64,000 bases of DNA from Dasania sp. GY-MA-18 (GTDB lineage: Bacteria; Pseudomonadota; Gammaproteobacteria; Pseudomonadales; Dasaniaceae), in contig NZ_JANHAP010000014.1 of assembly GCF_024734385.1 (NCBI RefSeq), positions 19,552-83,551 of the forward strand, read 5' to 3'. A program made the position numbers and the translations under genes. This document shows positions 56,256 through 64,000 of this stretch, piece by piece (the first letter of the stretch is position 1; each line of letters begins with the position of its first letter). Below the pieces are notes generated by a model. It did not search any database. It saw nothing but the letters and a program-made list of their open reading frames with translations, and had not been told where the DNA came from.

Positions 56256-57023
56256 ATGAGAAAAAAAATGGTACTGGTGGCCACGGCCTCGTTATTAGCA
56301 GCTTGCCAAACACCGCCGGATATACAGCAGCTGCAAAACGAAAAAGCGGGTTTGCAAAATCAACTCGTGCAAGCTAATTCCCAAATTACTCAGCTAAAAG
56401 CCGATGAGGCGAACCTGCAGCGTGAGCTGGCCGAACGCGACAGGGTGATAGGGGTATTAAACAGCGAAAAAAATTCGCGGGTGGTGACATCTACTCAGTT
56501 GCGCGGCCAAGTGCGTCAATTTGTACAGCAACAAGTTGATGCCTTAAAAAGTTTTTTATTAGAAGGCAATCTGCTGGATTATATAGGTGGGGAGTTAGTG
56601 GCGCGTACAGCGGTAGATGAGCAGCCTTTATTAGTCGTGGATTTGGCTAATACTGTACCTAAAGATGGCTCGCTAACCAGTGTGGGTGGTTATTTTATAC
56701 GTGCGGGTAGTTTGCGCGTGAAGGTTATGCGTAAAGTGGAAGATAATTTAGTAGTGGTTTGGGAGAGTCAGACCTTGGCGATTAATGACGCCGGGCTGCA
56801 AAAAGTAGGCTTTTCTGTGAGCGTAGGTGTGCAGCAGGGCGATGTGGTTGCTTATTATTTGTCTGACCCGGGTATGGTGGGTTTTGATACCGGCACCGGT
56901 AATAGCCGCTACATAAAAGAAGATGTGAGTTTTGGCAAGGCTATACGCCAGTCTTCACTACTGGGTGAGCAGCAGCGCCGCGCTTATTCCTTAGGTGTTT
57001 ATGGTTTGTTAGACACTCAGTAA
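56256..57023 (+). CDS. Coiled-coil lipoprotein, partner of the kinase gene
   Basis: A 255-residue lipoprotein: LLAAC gives Cys17. Residues ~20-75 form a coiled coil (LQNEKAGLQNQLVQANSQI, quoted in part), followed by a beta-rich C-terminal domain (LLVVDLANTVPKDGSL, GYFIRAGSLRVKV) that I cannot place in a family. It is 11 bases after the kinase gene and followed by a terminator, so the two form an operon. It may transmit an envelope signal to, or be controlled by, the kinase; this is inference. Confidence 0.8.
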   Translation: MRKKMVLVATASLLAACQTPPDIQQLQNEKAGLQNQLVQANSQITQLKADEANLQRELAERDRVIGVLNSEKNSRVVTSTQLRGQVRQFVQQQVDALKSFLLEGNLLDYIGGELVARTAVDEQPLLVVDLANTVPKDGSLTSVGGYFIRAGSLRVKVMRKVEDNLVVVWESQTLAINDAGLQKVGFSVSVGVQQGDVVAYYLSDPGMVGFDTGTGNSRYIKEDVSFGKAIRQSSLLGEQQRRAYSLGVYGLLDTQ

Positions 57024-57040
57024 GGCGCTATAGCAAACAA

Positions 57041-57077
57041 AAAAAGCTGGCGCACTGATATGCGCCAGCTTTTTTTT
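57041..57077. terminator. Bidirectional intrinsic terminator
   Basis: AAAAAGCTGGCGCA and TGCGCCAGCTTTTT pair perfectly around a 6-nt loop, with T-runs on both strands, between converging genes. Confidence 0.93.
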
Positions 57078-57091
57078 GCGTATTTTTTCGC

Positions 57092-58213
57092 TTACAGCTC
57101 TAGCGAGTATTTAAAATACTCCTCGTCTTTTTTATAACCTAAGTCTATGTACAGCGCCTGAGCTGGGTAGTTGTCGATGGCGGTTTCTAGATCTATGCGT
57201 TGGGCTTTTTGCTCCTTGGCATAGGCTTTGGCTTGGTTCATTAGGGTGCGGGCTACACCTAGCTGCCTGGCACTGTTATCTACATATAAGTCGTATAAAA
57301 TAAAAATAGGCGCGGCAGCCAGTGAACAATAGCTGCGGTACAGCTGGGTAAAACCCACCGCTTTGCCATCGCTGGTATAGGCGAGAAAAATAGTGGAGCT
57401 GTTATTCTCCATATGTTTTTTAAGATAGTCGCTGGCCAGCTTTATATTGCTGCTTTCGCGATAAAATTGTCGGTATAAATCAAACAGCTGGGCGGCATCA
57501 GCTAGGTGTTTGGGCTGGGCTTTAACAACGCTTAGGCTGTTATCGGCAGTAGATAGTTGCGGGTTTTTAGCGCTGGGTTGCGCCGGCATGGTAAAGCACC
57601 ATGGGAAAACACTGGCTAAAAAAGACAGGCATAAGGACATGGCCGCTTCCCGGTCGAAGTCTTCGCCCGCGTAGAGTATGTCGTGCCAAACATCATCAAT
57701 AATGCCCTGTATGCCACTGGCTATGGCGCGGGCGCTCATGACTTTTTGTTTGTCGGCGCGCTGAATAATTTCGCTGCAGAGGTTTAAGACCAAATTAAAA
57801 TTATTGCTATCGCGGGTGCCGCATATGCGCTTGTAATCTTCTCTAGCCCAGCGCTCTGCCGAAAAGGCATTCCACACAGCGACTTTTCTATGCTCGGTAA
57901 TTTCGGGGTTGAGTTGGGCGTTAATAATGGCGATCAGGCGCTTATTGGGGTCTGCACCTGCCTGCTGCAGGGCTGCGGTAATACTTTGGTCCAGCTCTTC
58001 AGCCACAAACTGCAGGGTCTCTAGTAATAGCGCCTCTTTGCTGGCGAAGTGAAAATTGACTGAGCCCGCCGTTAAACCCGCGCCAGCAGCAATTTTGGCT
58101 AAGGTCAGCTGCGACAGGCCAAACTCAGAGATGGCGCTGAGGGTGGCTTCAATAAGCAAGCGTTTGCGCTCAGCTTGTATGGCCTCGCCGACATGGGTTT
58201 TAGTGCTGGTCAT
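57092..58213 (-). CDS. TetR-family regulator fused to a GNAT acetyltransferase
   Basis: A 373-residue fusion. The first ~200 residues are a BetI-like TetR repressor: helix-turn-helix LAKIAAGAGLTAGSVNFHF and a helical ligand domain with ERWAREDYKRIC. A ~20-residue linker leads to a GNAT domain (~225-373) with LYVDNSARQLGVARTLMNQA, the acetyl-CoA loop. GNAT fusions to TetR regulators are uncommon. A long dyad operator lies 45 bases upstream of the ATG. C1 and polyamine genes are divergent from it, but whether it controls them is unproven. Confidence 0.9.
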   Translation of the reverse strand: MTSTKTHVGEAIQAERKRLLIEATLSAISEFGLSQLTLAKIAAGAGLTAGSVNFHFASKEALLLETLQFVAEELDQSITAALQQAGADPNKRLIAIINAQLNPEITEHRKVAVWNAFSAERWAREDYKRICGTRDSNNFNLVLNLCSEIIQRADKQKVMSARAIASGIQGIIDDVWHDILYAGEDFDREAAMSLCLSFLASVFPWCFTMPAQPSAKNPQLSTADNSLSVVKAQPKHLADAAQLFDLYRQFYRESSNIKLASDYLKKHMENNSSTIFLAYTSDGKAVGFTQLYRSYCSLAAAPIFILYDLYVDNSARQLGVARTLMNQAKAYAKEQKAQRIDLETAIDNYPAQALYIDLGYKKDEEYFKYSLEL

Positions 58214-58257
58214 AGAGCGGACTCCCTAAGATTGTTTCTTTATAGAATAAGTATTTT

Positions 58258-58289
58258 ATACGTCTGTTTAGTCAACTAAATATACGTAT
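58258..58289. promoter_or_regulatory. 32-bp dyad operator of the TetR-GNAT gene
   Basis: ATACGT-N3-TTTAGT-CA-ACTAAA-N3-ACGTAT is a symmetric site of the kind TetR/BetI proteins bind. It overlaps a TTGACT on the minus strand (a -35) and a TATAAT on the + strand (58287-58292). The remaining bases to purU (58293-58618) show no clear gene. Confidence 0.75.
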
Positions 58290-58618
58290 AATCAGTAAAG
58301 TAAAGCAGCTCTGATAATGCAATACCAGTTATTTTCGCGCTTCCGCTAGAGGGCGTTATGAGTATTCGCTTATTCCCTTGCCTAGTTAAGCAAGCCGAAC
58401 CGGCCCACTCATTCCCTGCTCTTTGGCAGCTAAGCGTATAAGCTATGCTGATAGCTAGCAGGGCGCAGTATAGTTGCATGGTTTTGTAGCCTTAGGGTTA
58501 CTGGCCATTACAATGTTGATCAACTTATTGCCTAAGCAGTCACTTTTTAAAAGAGGGAGGCCGCAAGAGGTGTATGCAATGATTTACAAAATCGAAACTT
58601 GAGATGAGAGTAAGAGTT

Positions 58619-59488
58619 ATGAGTGATACCGAACAGGCCAAAACCTATTGCCTAGTGATATCCTGCCCCGATGCGGTAGGTATCGTTGCCGAAGTCAGCA
58701 AGTTTGTCGCCGAGCACGACGGCTCTTTTGTCGAGTCTAACCACTATACCGATGTGCAGGGTGCGTGGTTTTATATGCGTAACGTCATCAATGCGGACTC
58801 TCTGTCTATTAGTATTGAGGAGTTTCGTGAGCAGTTTCAAGCCGTGGCCGATAAATTCGAAATGATATGGACGGTGCGCGCTTCCAATGAAAAGCAAAAA
58901 GTCGTATTGCTGGCCAGTCACGCCTCGCACTGTTTGGCTGACTTGCTGTACCGTTGGCACAGTAATGAGCTGAACTGCGACATACCGTGTGTAGTCTCTA
59001 ATCATGAAAACCTGCGCAGCATGGTGGAGTGGCATGGCATCCCCTTTCACCACGTGCCGGTGACTAAAGAGAACAAGCCTGAAGCCTTTAAGCAAATGAA
59101 CGAAATTATCGAGCGCCACAATGCCGATACCGTAGTGCTGGCCAGATATATGCAGATCATCCCCCCGGAGTTATGCCAGAAGTTTGCCGGTCGTTTGATC
59201 AATATACATCACAGCTTCTTGCCCTCGTTCATCGGTGCCAACCCCTATCAAAAAGCTTATGAGCGCGGTGTGAAGCTAATTGGTGCCACCAGCCATTATG
59301 TTACCGAAGATTTGGATGAAGGCCCGATTATTGAGCAGGACGTGATACGGGTTAATCACAGCTGCTCCAAAGAGGATCTGGTGCGCATGGGTAAAGACGT
59401 AGAAAGCGCAGTACTTTCCAGAGCCTTGCGCTATCATTTAGATGACCGAGTCATCGTGCGTGGCAATAAGTGCGTGGTGTTTCAATAA
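58619..59488 (+). CDS. purU: Formyltetrahydrofolate deformylase
   Basis: A 289-residue enzyme that hydrolyses 10-formyl-THF to THF and formate. An N-terminal ACT domain (residues ~1-85) is followed by a formyltransferase domain with INIHHSFLPSF and the catalytic LDEGPIIEQD. The first ATG at 58604 would add five residues (RVRV); 58619 is preferred because it matches the family start (MSDTEQ). It is 40 bases before the formaldehyde dehydrogenase gene, so formaldehyde and formate handling are probably linked. Confidence 0.95.
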   Translation: MSDTEQAKTYCLVISCPDAVGIVAEVSKFVAEHDGSFVESNHYTDVQGAWFYMRNVINADSLSISIEEFREQFQAVADKFEMIWTVRASNEKQKVVLLASHASHCLADLLYRWHSNELNCDIPCVVSNHENLRSMVEWHGIPFHHVPVTKENKPEAFKQMNEIIERHNADTVVLARYMQIIPPELCQKFAGRLINIHHSFLPSFIGANPYQKAYERGVKLIGATSHYVTEDLDEGPIIEQDVIRVNHSCSKEDLVRMGKDVESAVLSRALRYHLDDRVIVRGNKCVVFQ

Positions 59489-59528
59489 ACACTGAGCCAC
59501 AGCCCAATAAATGAATAGAGGATAAAAA

Positions 59529-60635
59529 ATGAAAACGCGTGCAGCCGTTGCTTTTCAAGCAGGCAAACCTTTAGAAATTGTTGAAGTGGATTTACAAGGC
59601 CCGCAACCCGGCGAGGTGTTGGTAGAGATTATGGCTACCGGCGTTTGCCACACCGACGCTTTTACCTTATCAGGTGACGACCCCGAGGGCGCCTTCCCCG
59701 CTATTTTAGGGCACGAAGGTGCGGGCATAGTGCGCGAAGTGGGCGCTGGGGTTACCTCGCTTAAGCCCGGTGACCACGTTATCCCCTTATACACGGCCGA
59801 GTGTCGCAATTGTAAGTTTTGTTTAAACCCCAAAACCAACTTATGCCAAGCGGTACGCGCTACGCAAGGCCAAGGCTTAATGCCCGATGGTACCAGCCGC
59901 TTCTCTTTAGATGGCAAGCCCATACTGCACTATATGGGCTGCTCTACCTTTTCTAATTTCACCGTGTTGCCGGAAATTTCACTGGCAAAAATCCGTGAAG
60001 ACGCGCCCTTTGATCTAGCCTGCTACATAGGCTGTGGTGTGACCACTGGCGTGGGGGTGGTGGCCTTTGATGCCAAGGTCGAGCCCGGTTCTAATGTGGT
60101 GGTATTTGGCTTGGGCGGCATAGGCCTAAACGTGATTCAGGGTGCCAAGATGGTAGGCGCCAATAAAATCATAGGTATAGACATCAACCCCTCTAAGGTT
60201 GAAATCGCCAAGCAGTTTGGTATGACCGACTTTATTAACCCCAAAGAGGTTGAAAATGTCGTCGACGCTATAATCGAGGCCACCGACGGCGGTGCCGATT
60301 ACAGCTTTGAGTGCATAGGCAATGTGAATACCATGCGCCAAGCTTTGGAGTGCTGCCATAAAGGTTGGGGCGAGTCTTACATCATAGGTGTGGCTGGGGC
60401 TGGCCAGGAAATTAGCACTAGGCCTTTCCAGTTAGTGACGGGTCGAGTATGGCGCGGTACCGCTTTTGGTGGTGCCAGAGGCCGTACCGATGTGCCTAAG
60501 GTGGTAGATTGGTTTATGGATGGCAAAATCAATATTAAAGATTTAATCACCCATAAAATGCCACTGCAGGATATCAACAAGGCTTTTGATTTAATGCATT
60601 CCGGCGAAAGCATACGCTCAGTGGTTGAGTTTTAA
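59529..60635 (+). CDS. frmA: S-(hydroxymethyl)glutathione dehydrogenase (class III ADH)
   Basis: A 368-residue zinc enzyme for glutathione-dependent formaldehyde oxidation. Catalytic zinc ligands are in VCHTD and LGHEGAG; the structural zinc loop is [15 protein letters not shown]. The NAD site reads FGLGGIGLN. The class III signature is strong ([19 protein letters not shown], quoted in part). GAGGA lies before the ATG. I see no frmB-like S-formylglutathione hydrolase in the window. Confidence 0.97.
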   Translation: MKTRAAVAFQAGKPLEIVEVDLQGPQPGEVLVEIMATGVCHTDAFTLSGDDPEGAFPAILGHEGAGIVREVGAGVTSLKPGDHVIPLYTAECRNCKFCLNPKTNLCQAVRATQGQGLMPDGTSRFSLDGKPILHYMGCSTFSNFTVLPEISLAKIREDAPFDLACYIGCGVTTGVGVVAFDAKVEPGSNVVVFGLGGIGLNVIQGAKMVGANKIIGIDINPSKVEIAKQFGMTDFINPKEVENVVDAIIEATDGGADYSFECIGNVNTMRQALECCHKGWGESYIIGVAGAGQEISTRPFQLVTGRVWRGTAFGGARGRTDVPKVVDWFMDGKINIKDLITHKMPLQDINKAFDLMHSGESIRSVVEF

Positions 60636-60666
60636 TTGTCAGCTACACTATAAGCGCAACACAGAG

Positions 60667-60691
60667 CGGGTAACTTAGGTTGCCCGTTTTT
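60667..60691 (+). terminator. Terminator between frmA and speB
   Basis: CGGGTAAC and GTTGCCCG pair over 8 positions with one wobble around TTAG, followed by T5. Confidence 0.75.
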
Positions 60692-60722
60692 GTATGTGCA
60701 GGCCGCAGGAGGGAAGGGCAAA

Positions 60723-61649
60723 ATGGCAAATAAGCAGGCAGAATTTTTAGAGCAGGAATACAGTATTTACGGCAATATCTTTAGCTATATGGGCTTTCCC
60801 ATATGCCGCGACCTCAGCGATGCCAGTGTGGATGTGGCGGTTATGGGTATACCCTACGACTTGGCCACCAGTGGCCGGGCAGGGACCCGCGGTGGCCCCA
60901 ATGGCATACGCCAGGCCAGTTGTAATTTACGTTGGGAAGAAAAACGCTGGCCCTGGGGATTTGCCATCGCTGATAAATTAAATGTTATTGATTACGGTGA
61001 TGTGCAATTTGAAAGTGGCAACAGCGAACATATGCTAGAGCTGGTACAGGCCGAAGCCGCGAAGATTATTGCCGCCGGTAAAACTCTGATCAGTTTTGGT
61101 GGTGATCATTTTGTTACCCTGCCGCTACTGCGTGCCCACGCCAAGCATTACGGCAAATTGGCGTTGATACATTTTGACGCCCATACCGATACTTATAAAG
61201 AAGAAGTGCAATACTCCCACGGCACCATGTTTTATCACGCCCCGAAAGAAGGTTTAGTGGACCCTGCGTGCTCGGTACAAGTGGGTATACGCACTGAATA
61301 CGACAAACAGAATCATGAATACCTGGTGCTGGATGCCGACCTTGTTAACGAACAGTCGGTGGCGGCAACGGTGGCGGCGATTAAACAGCGGGTAGGCGAC
61401 AGCCCAGCCTACTTAAGTTTTGATATAGACGCGTTAGACCCCGCCTACGCCCCCGGCACGGGTACGCCCGTAGTCGGCGGGCTGAGCAGCAACAAGGCTA
61501 TGCAAATTTTGCGTGGCATCACTGAATTAAACATTGTTGGCTACGATGTAGTAGAGGTGGCCCCGGCTTACGACCATGCCGAGATTACCTCACTAGCCGG
61601 TGCCTCTTTGGCGCTGCAGTTTTTATATATGCATGCGGATAAAAAATAA
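60723..61649 (+). CDS. speB: Agmatinase
   Basis: A 308-residue ureohydrolase that splits agmatine into putrescine and urea. Manganese ligands are in FGGDHFVTLP, FDAHTDTY and FDIDALDPAYAPGTGTP, and the overall sequence is close to E. coli SpeB as I know it. AGGAGGG lies 9 bases before ATG 60723, so the longer frame from 60690 is rejected. A terminator separates it from frmA. Confidence 0.95.
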   Translation: MANKQAEFLEQEYSIYGNIFSYMGFPICRDLSDASVDVAVMGIPYDLATSGRAGTRGGPNGIRQASCNLRWEEKRWPWGFAIADKLNVIDYGDVQFESGNSEHMLELVQAEAAKIIAAGKTLISFGGDHFVTLPLLRAHAKHYGKLALIHFDAHTDTYKEEVQYSHGTMFYHAPKEGLVDPACSVQVGIRTEYDKQNHEYLVLDADLVNEQSVAATVAAIKQRVGDSPAYLSFDIDALDPAYAPGTGTPVVGGLSSNKAMQILRGITELNIVGYDVVEVAPAYDHAEITSLAGASLALQFLYMHADKK

Positions 61650-61672
61650 TTAAAGCGCTAGTTGTGGCTAAT

Positions 61673-61771
61673 ATTGCCGTCGCGTTTATTTGTTAAGACT
61701 TTTGACGCCAAGAGCTGTTAGCAAGTGAATAATTGCTAGCTAGCGAGGAGTTTGAGGGGGGCGACGGCAAT
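61673..61771. ncRNA. Nested inverted repeat, possible structured RNA between speB and the next gene
   Basis: ATTGCCGTCGC (61673-61683) is perfectly complementary to GCGACGGCAAT (61761-61771), enclosing 77 bases that contain a second pair, TAGCAA/TTGCTA. It matches no riboswitch I know. It may be a leader structure or a small palindromic element. Confidence 0.4.
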
Positions 61772-61861
61772 TAAGTTTGCAGCAACGGCGAAAAATTCAT
61801 AGCCTATGCTGGCGGCAGCACAAGCAGTGCGGCCTCTTCCTTAAGCTTTTAGGTGTAAACC

Positions 61862-62473
61862 ATGAATACAATTATCTTGGCGGGGCAGGCGCTCAGCCCT
61901 AGCAAAATTATTTGTGTAGGCCGCAACTATGTGGAACACATACAAGAGCTAAATAACGAAGTGCCAGAGCAGCCAGTCATTTTTTTAAAGCCTAACTCGG
62001 CAATTAGCGATAACTTATTTGTGGGCGATAACGAGCCTGTGCATTATGAAGGTGAGTTGTGCTTTTTAATTAAGGCCGGCAAGTTACAGGCTGTGGGTTT
62101 TGGTTTGGATATGACCAAGCGCAAGTTGCAAAGCTATTTAAAGGAAAGAGGCCTGCCTTGGGAGCGCTCCAAGGCCTTTGATGGCTCAGCGGTGTTTTCG
62201 CAGTTTGTCGCTTTTGATGGTGATTGCTCTGAACTGCGCATGGAGCTATGGATTAATCAGCAGCTGATACAGCAGGGAGCTTATTCCTTAATGATGAATA
62301 AACCTCAGGAATTATTGCGCGATATTAAGAGTTTTATGAGTCTAGAGGATGGCGATGTGATGATGACGGGTACCCCCAAGGGGGTGGGGGTGGTGCAAGC
62401 CGGCGATCAGTTTTTAGCAAAGGTGTTTCAGGGCGAGCATTTGCTACTGGAGCAACAGTGGCTGGCGCAATAG
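61862..62473 (+). CDS. Fumarylacetoacetate hydrolase-family protein
   Basis: A 203-residue compact member. ICVGRNYVEHI, PVIFLKPNSA, the metal-binding HYEGELCF and VMMTGTPKGVG are typical of small YcgM/FAHD1-like enzymes, which act as acylpyruvases or oxaloacetate decarboxylases. The substrate cannot be told from sequence. It stands 212 bases after speB and has its own terminator. Confidence 0.88.
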   Translation: MNTIILAGQALSPSKIICVGRNYVEHIQELNNEVPEQPVIFLKPNSAISDNLFVGDNEPVHYEGELCFLIKAGKLQAVGFGLDMTKRKLQSYLKERGLPWERSKAFDGSAVFSQFVAFDGDCSELRMELWINQQLIQQGAYSLMMNKPQELLRDIKSFMSLEDGDVMMTGTPKGVGVVQAGDQFLAKVFQGEHLLLEQQWLAQ

Positions 62474-62495
62474 TGTGTTAGCGCACTATTTTTTT
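62469..62495 (+). terminator. Terminator overlapping the FAH-gene stop
   Basis: AATAGTG and CACTATT pair (with an extra T-G and G-C inside) around TTAG, followed by T5. The stop codon TAG is in the left arm. Confidence 0.75.
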
Positions 62496-62531
62496 GGTGC
62501 CGTTAGTGTTTGTTAGTCACAAAGATAGGGT

Positions 62532-63719
62532 TTAAGAGAGTGATTTTTTTATAGGCTCGGGGACTTTGTAAATCAATATCAGCAGCCCTGCTAAGCCTAA
62601 GCTGCCTACAACTAAAGTGGCGCTGCTCAAGCTTAGAGCTTCTGCTAGGGCTCCAATAATAACTGGGCCGCTTAAATTTCCGCCGTCACCTATAGTGCGC
62701 CACAGGCCTAAAAACTGTGCTTTTTGTCGCTGTGGGGCAAAGTCTGCTCCTAGGGTCATAATAAAGCCGGTGCCTAAACCATTACCTAGGCCGCTGAGTA
62801 TCGCTATCCATAAAAAATAAGAGTAGCTGGTGGCCAGTGGTAGCAGTAAAAAGCTGCAAGAGAAAATAGCGAGGCAGGGGATGGCGGCTGCTTTGCGGCT
62901 TTTTTTGTCTAACAGCCAGCCTGCGGGGTAAAACATAGCTAGGTCAGCCAAGGAGCAAAAAAATGTGACTGAGGCTATGGCTAGTTCATCTATACCTATA
63001 GCGACTCCCCAAATCGGAATAATAAAGCTGCGGGCCGAGCGCAAAAGCTGCAAGACGATAACCACACTGCCGGCACCGATAAAAATATCTTTATAGTTGA
63101 ACAAAAGGCGCCAGGTTGAAAGCCGCTTAAATTGGCTGTCATCTACCTCGTTGCCACGTTGTGTGTGCTTGGTCAATGCGATTAGTAGCAGTGAGATAAA
63201 ACCCATGCCTGCTACCAGTAAAAAGGCTTTATGATGGTCGAAAAATTTAATAATAAGCCCTGCTAGCAAGGGGCCTATTAACCAGCCTACACGTTCTATA
63301 GCCATCATGGTGGCCATGGCGCGCCCCCTATGGCTAATAGAGGTGGCCAGGCTAACAAAATGTATGCGCGCGAGTATCCAGCAGCCAGAGCCGGCCCCCA
63401 TAAGCAGCGAAGCTAGCGCTATCCCACTTTGTTGTTGTGCCTGGCTGGCGATAATGGCCGCAATGCAAATTAAAGCGGTGCCTAGTAGCATTGCCGTTTT
63501 GCTGCCCAGCTTAGCGATGAGCAAGCCTATAGGTATGCCGCTGATCAGCATGCCCAAGCCGCGCAGTGAAAAAATTAGGCCGGCTGAGCTTATGGTGGCG
63601 CCCAGCTCTAAGCTAATCAAAGGGATAATAAACAGTGCCGCCCCAGAGCCTATAGCTAAAAAGATAGAGGGTAGGTAGATAGGGATAATCAAGTTGCGAA
63701 GTGCTTGGGTATTGCTCAT
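62532..63719 (-). CDS. Major facilitator superfamily transporter
   Basis: A 395-residue carrier with twelve predicted spans. The loop between TM2 and TM3 is MFS-like (GLLIAKLGSKTAM), and GWLLDKKSRKAA repeats the pattern in the second half. It most resembles drug/metabolite efflux MFS carriers, but the substrate is unknown. It converges on the FAH-family gene and is probably monocistronic. Confidence 0.88.
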   Translation of the reverse strand: MSNTQALRNLIIPIYLPSIFLAIGSGAALFIIPLISLELGATISSAGLIFSLRGLGMLISGIPIGLLIAKLGSKTAMLLGTALICIAAIIASQAQQQSGIALASLLMGAGSGCWILARIHFVSLATSISHRGRAMATMMAIERVGWLIGPLLAGLIIKFFDHHKAFLLVAGMGFISLLLIALTKHTQRGNEVDDSQFKRLSTWRLLFNYKDIFIGAGSVVIVLQLLRSARSFIIPIWGVAIGIDELAIASVTFFCSLADLAMFYPAGWLLDKKSRKAAAIPCLAIFSCSFLLLPLATSYSYFLWIAILSGLGNGLGTGFIMTLGADFAPQRQKAQFLGLWRTIGDGGNLSGPVIIGALAEALSLSSATLVVGSLGLAGLLILIYKVPEPIKKSLS

Positions 63720-63899
63720 AGGGGTAAGTTTAACGTGTATTGCCCAGCATGGCCCATGGGAAAAGTTGCCACCGCTATAATCTTAGGCTTGTGAGCTGGT
63801 GGCGTTCAGGGCGGCGGCAAGCTGCAATTTGATTGCAGTGGCTAAATTGTTGTCTAAAAAGCCAGCTTGTTGTTGCTTTTTTCAGCAGGCAAAACAGCT

Positions 63900-63960
63900 T
63901 TTTAAATTAATTTTAAAAAGCGCTTGCCAAGGCGTATGAGATCTCTATAATGCGCCGCTC
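63900..63960 (+). promoter_or_regulatory. Strong stable-RNA-type promoter at the right edge
   Basis: TTGCCA (63924-63929), 16 bases, perfect TATAAT (63946-63951), then GCGCCGC. An A+T-rich block just upstream (63900-63919) resembles an UP element. The GC-rich discriminator is typical of rRNA and tRNA promoters. No coding frame follows to the edge. Confidence 0.72.
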
Positions 63961-64000
63961 TTCCAAGGCAGAGGCCGACGGGAGAGGGTGAAAAACGCAG

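Noticed and set aside
58276..58479. 67-residue minus-strand frame with a signal-like start ending LSC
   Set aside because: It overlaps the TetR operator, lacks a ribosome site, and the C-terminal part has no coding character.
61673..61771. Guanidine riboswitch for the speB neighbourhood
   Set aside because: The structure lacks the ACGR loops of guanidine-II and lies after, not before, speB.

Overview
The window looks like a chromosomal segment of a marine gammaproteobacterium, probably of the Cellvibrionales/Spongiibacteraceae type. This is inferred from the ispB-rplU-rpmA-obgE-proB-rpsT order, a Pseudomonas-type NrdAB, csrA, an initiator tRNA with a GC-rich anticodon stem, and a PrsK/PrsR/PrsT exopolysaccharide/PEP-CTERM locus. 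The species cannot be named from sequence alone.

Region 1 (1-28.6 kb) is an extracellular polysaccharide locus of the exosortase/PEP-CTERM type. It opens with a truncated GMC oxidoreductase, a small secreted partner and an EptA-like transferase on the + strand. A tightly packed minus-strand operon follows (GT2, GT4, AsnB-like amidotransferase, GT4, SGNH protein, MBOAT acyltransferase, Wzx flippase), then a lectin-like secreted protein. Upstream lie a RIFT-barrel polysaccharide-lyase-like protein, a FemAB-like protein, one PEP-CTERM substrate protein, the regulators prsT, prsR and prsK, and a DUF1631 gene. No exosortase gene is present. Two minus-strand genes (the PEP-CTERM protein and DUF1631) each have a -24/-12 (sigma-54) promoter with a shared box (TGTAAA-N6-CGAC) upstream, and a third box lies before the FemAB gene. 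I read this as the local PrsR regulon. The first ~8.6 kb is visibly richer in A+T than the rest.

Region 2 (28.6-45.5 kb) is mostly housekeeping: a small Fn3-like lipoprotein, ispB, the ribosomal protein L21/L27-obgE-proB group, rpsT, several small secreted or membrane proteins, a duplicated hairpin-rich repeat beside tRNA-fMet, an acyltransferase-dinG-yqcC run, a three-gene two-component system (FixJ-like regulator, Cache/PAS kinase, receiver-PAS kinase), and csrA.

Region 3 (45.5-53.5 kb) holds class Ia ribonucleotide reductase nrdA-nrdB, with DnaA-box-like sites and a palindrome upstream, then argF, argD and the monothiol glutaredoxin grxD.

Region 4 (53.5-64 kb) holds a membrane Ser/Thr kinase with a TPR-like outer domain and its lipoprotein neighbour, a TetR-GNAT fusion regulator with a clear operator, a C1 pair (purU, frmA), speB agmatinase, a fumarylacetoacetase-family enzyme and an MFS carrier. 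The window ends at a strong stable-RNA-type promoter, so an rRNA or tRNA operon probably begins just beyond the right edge.
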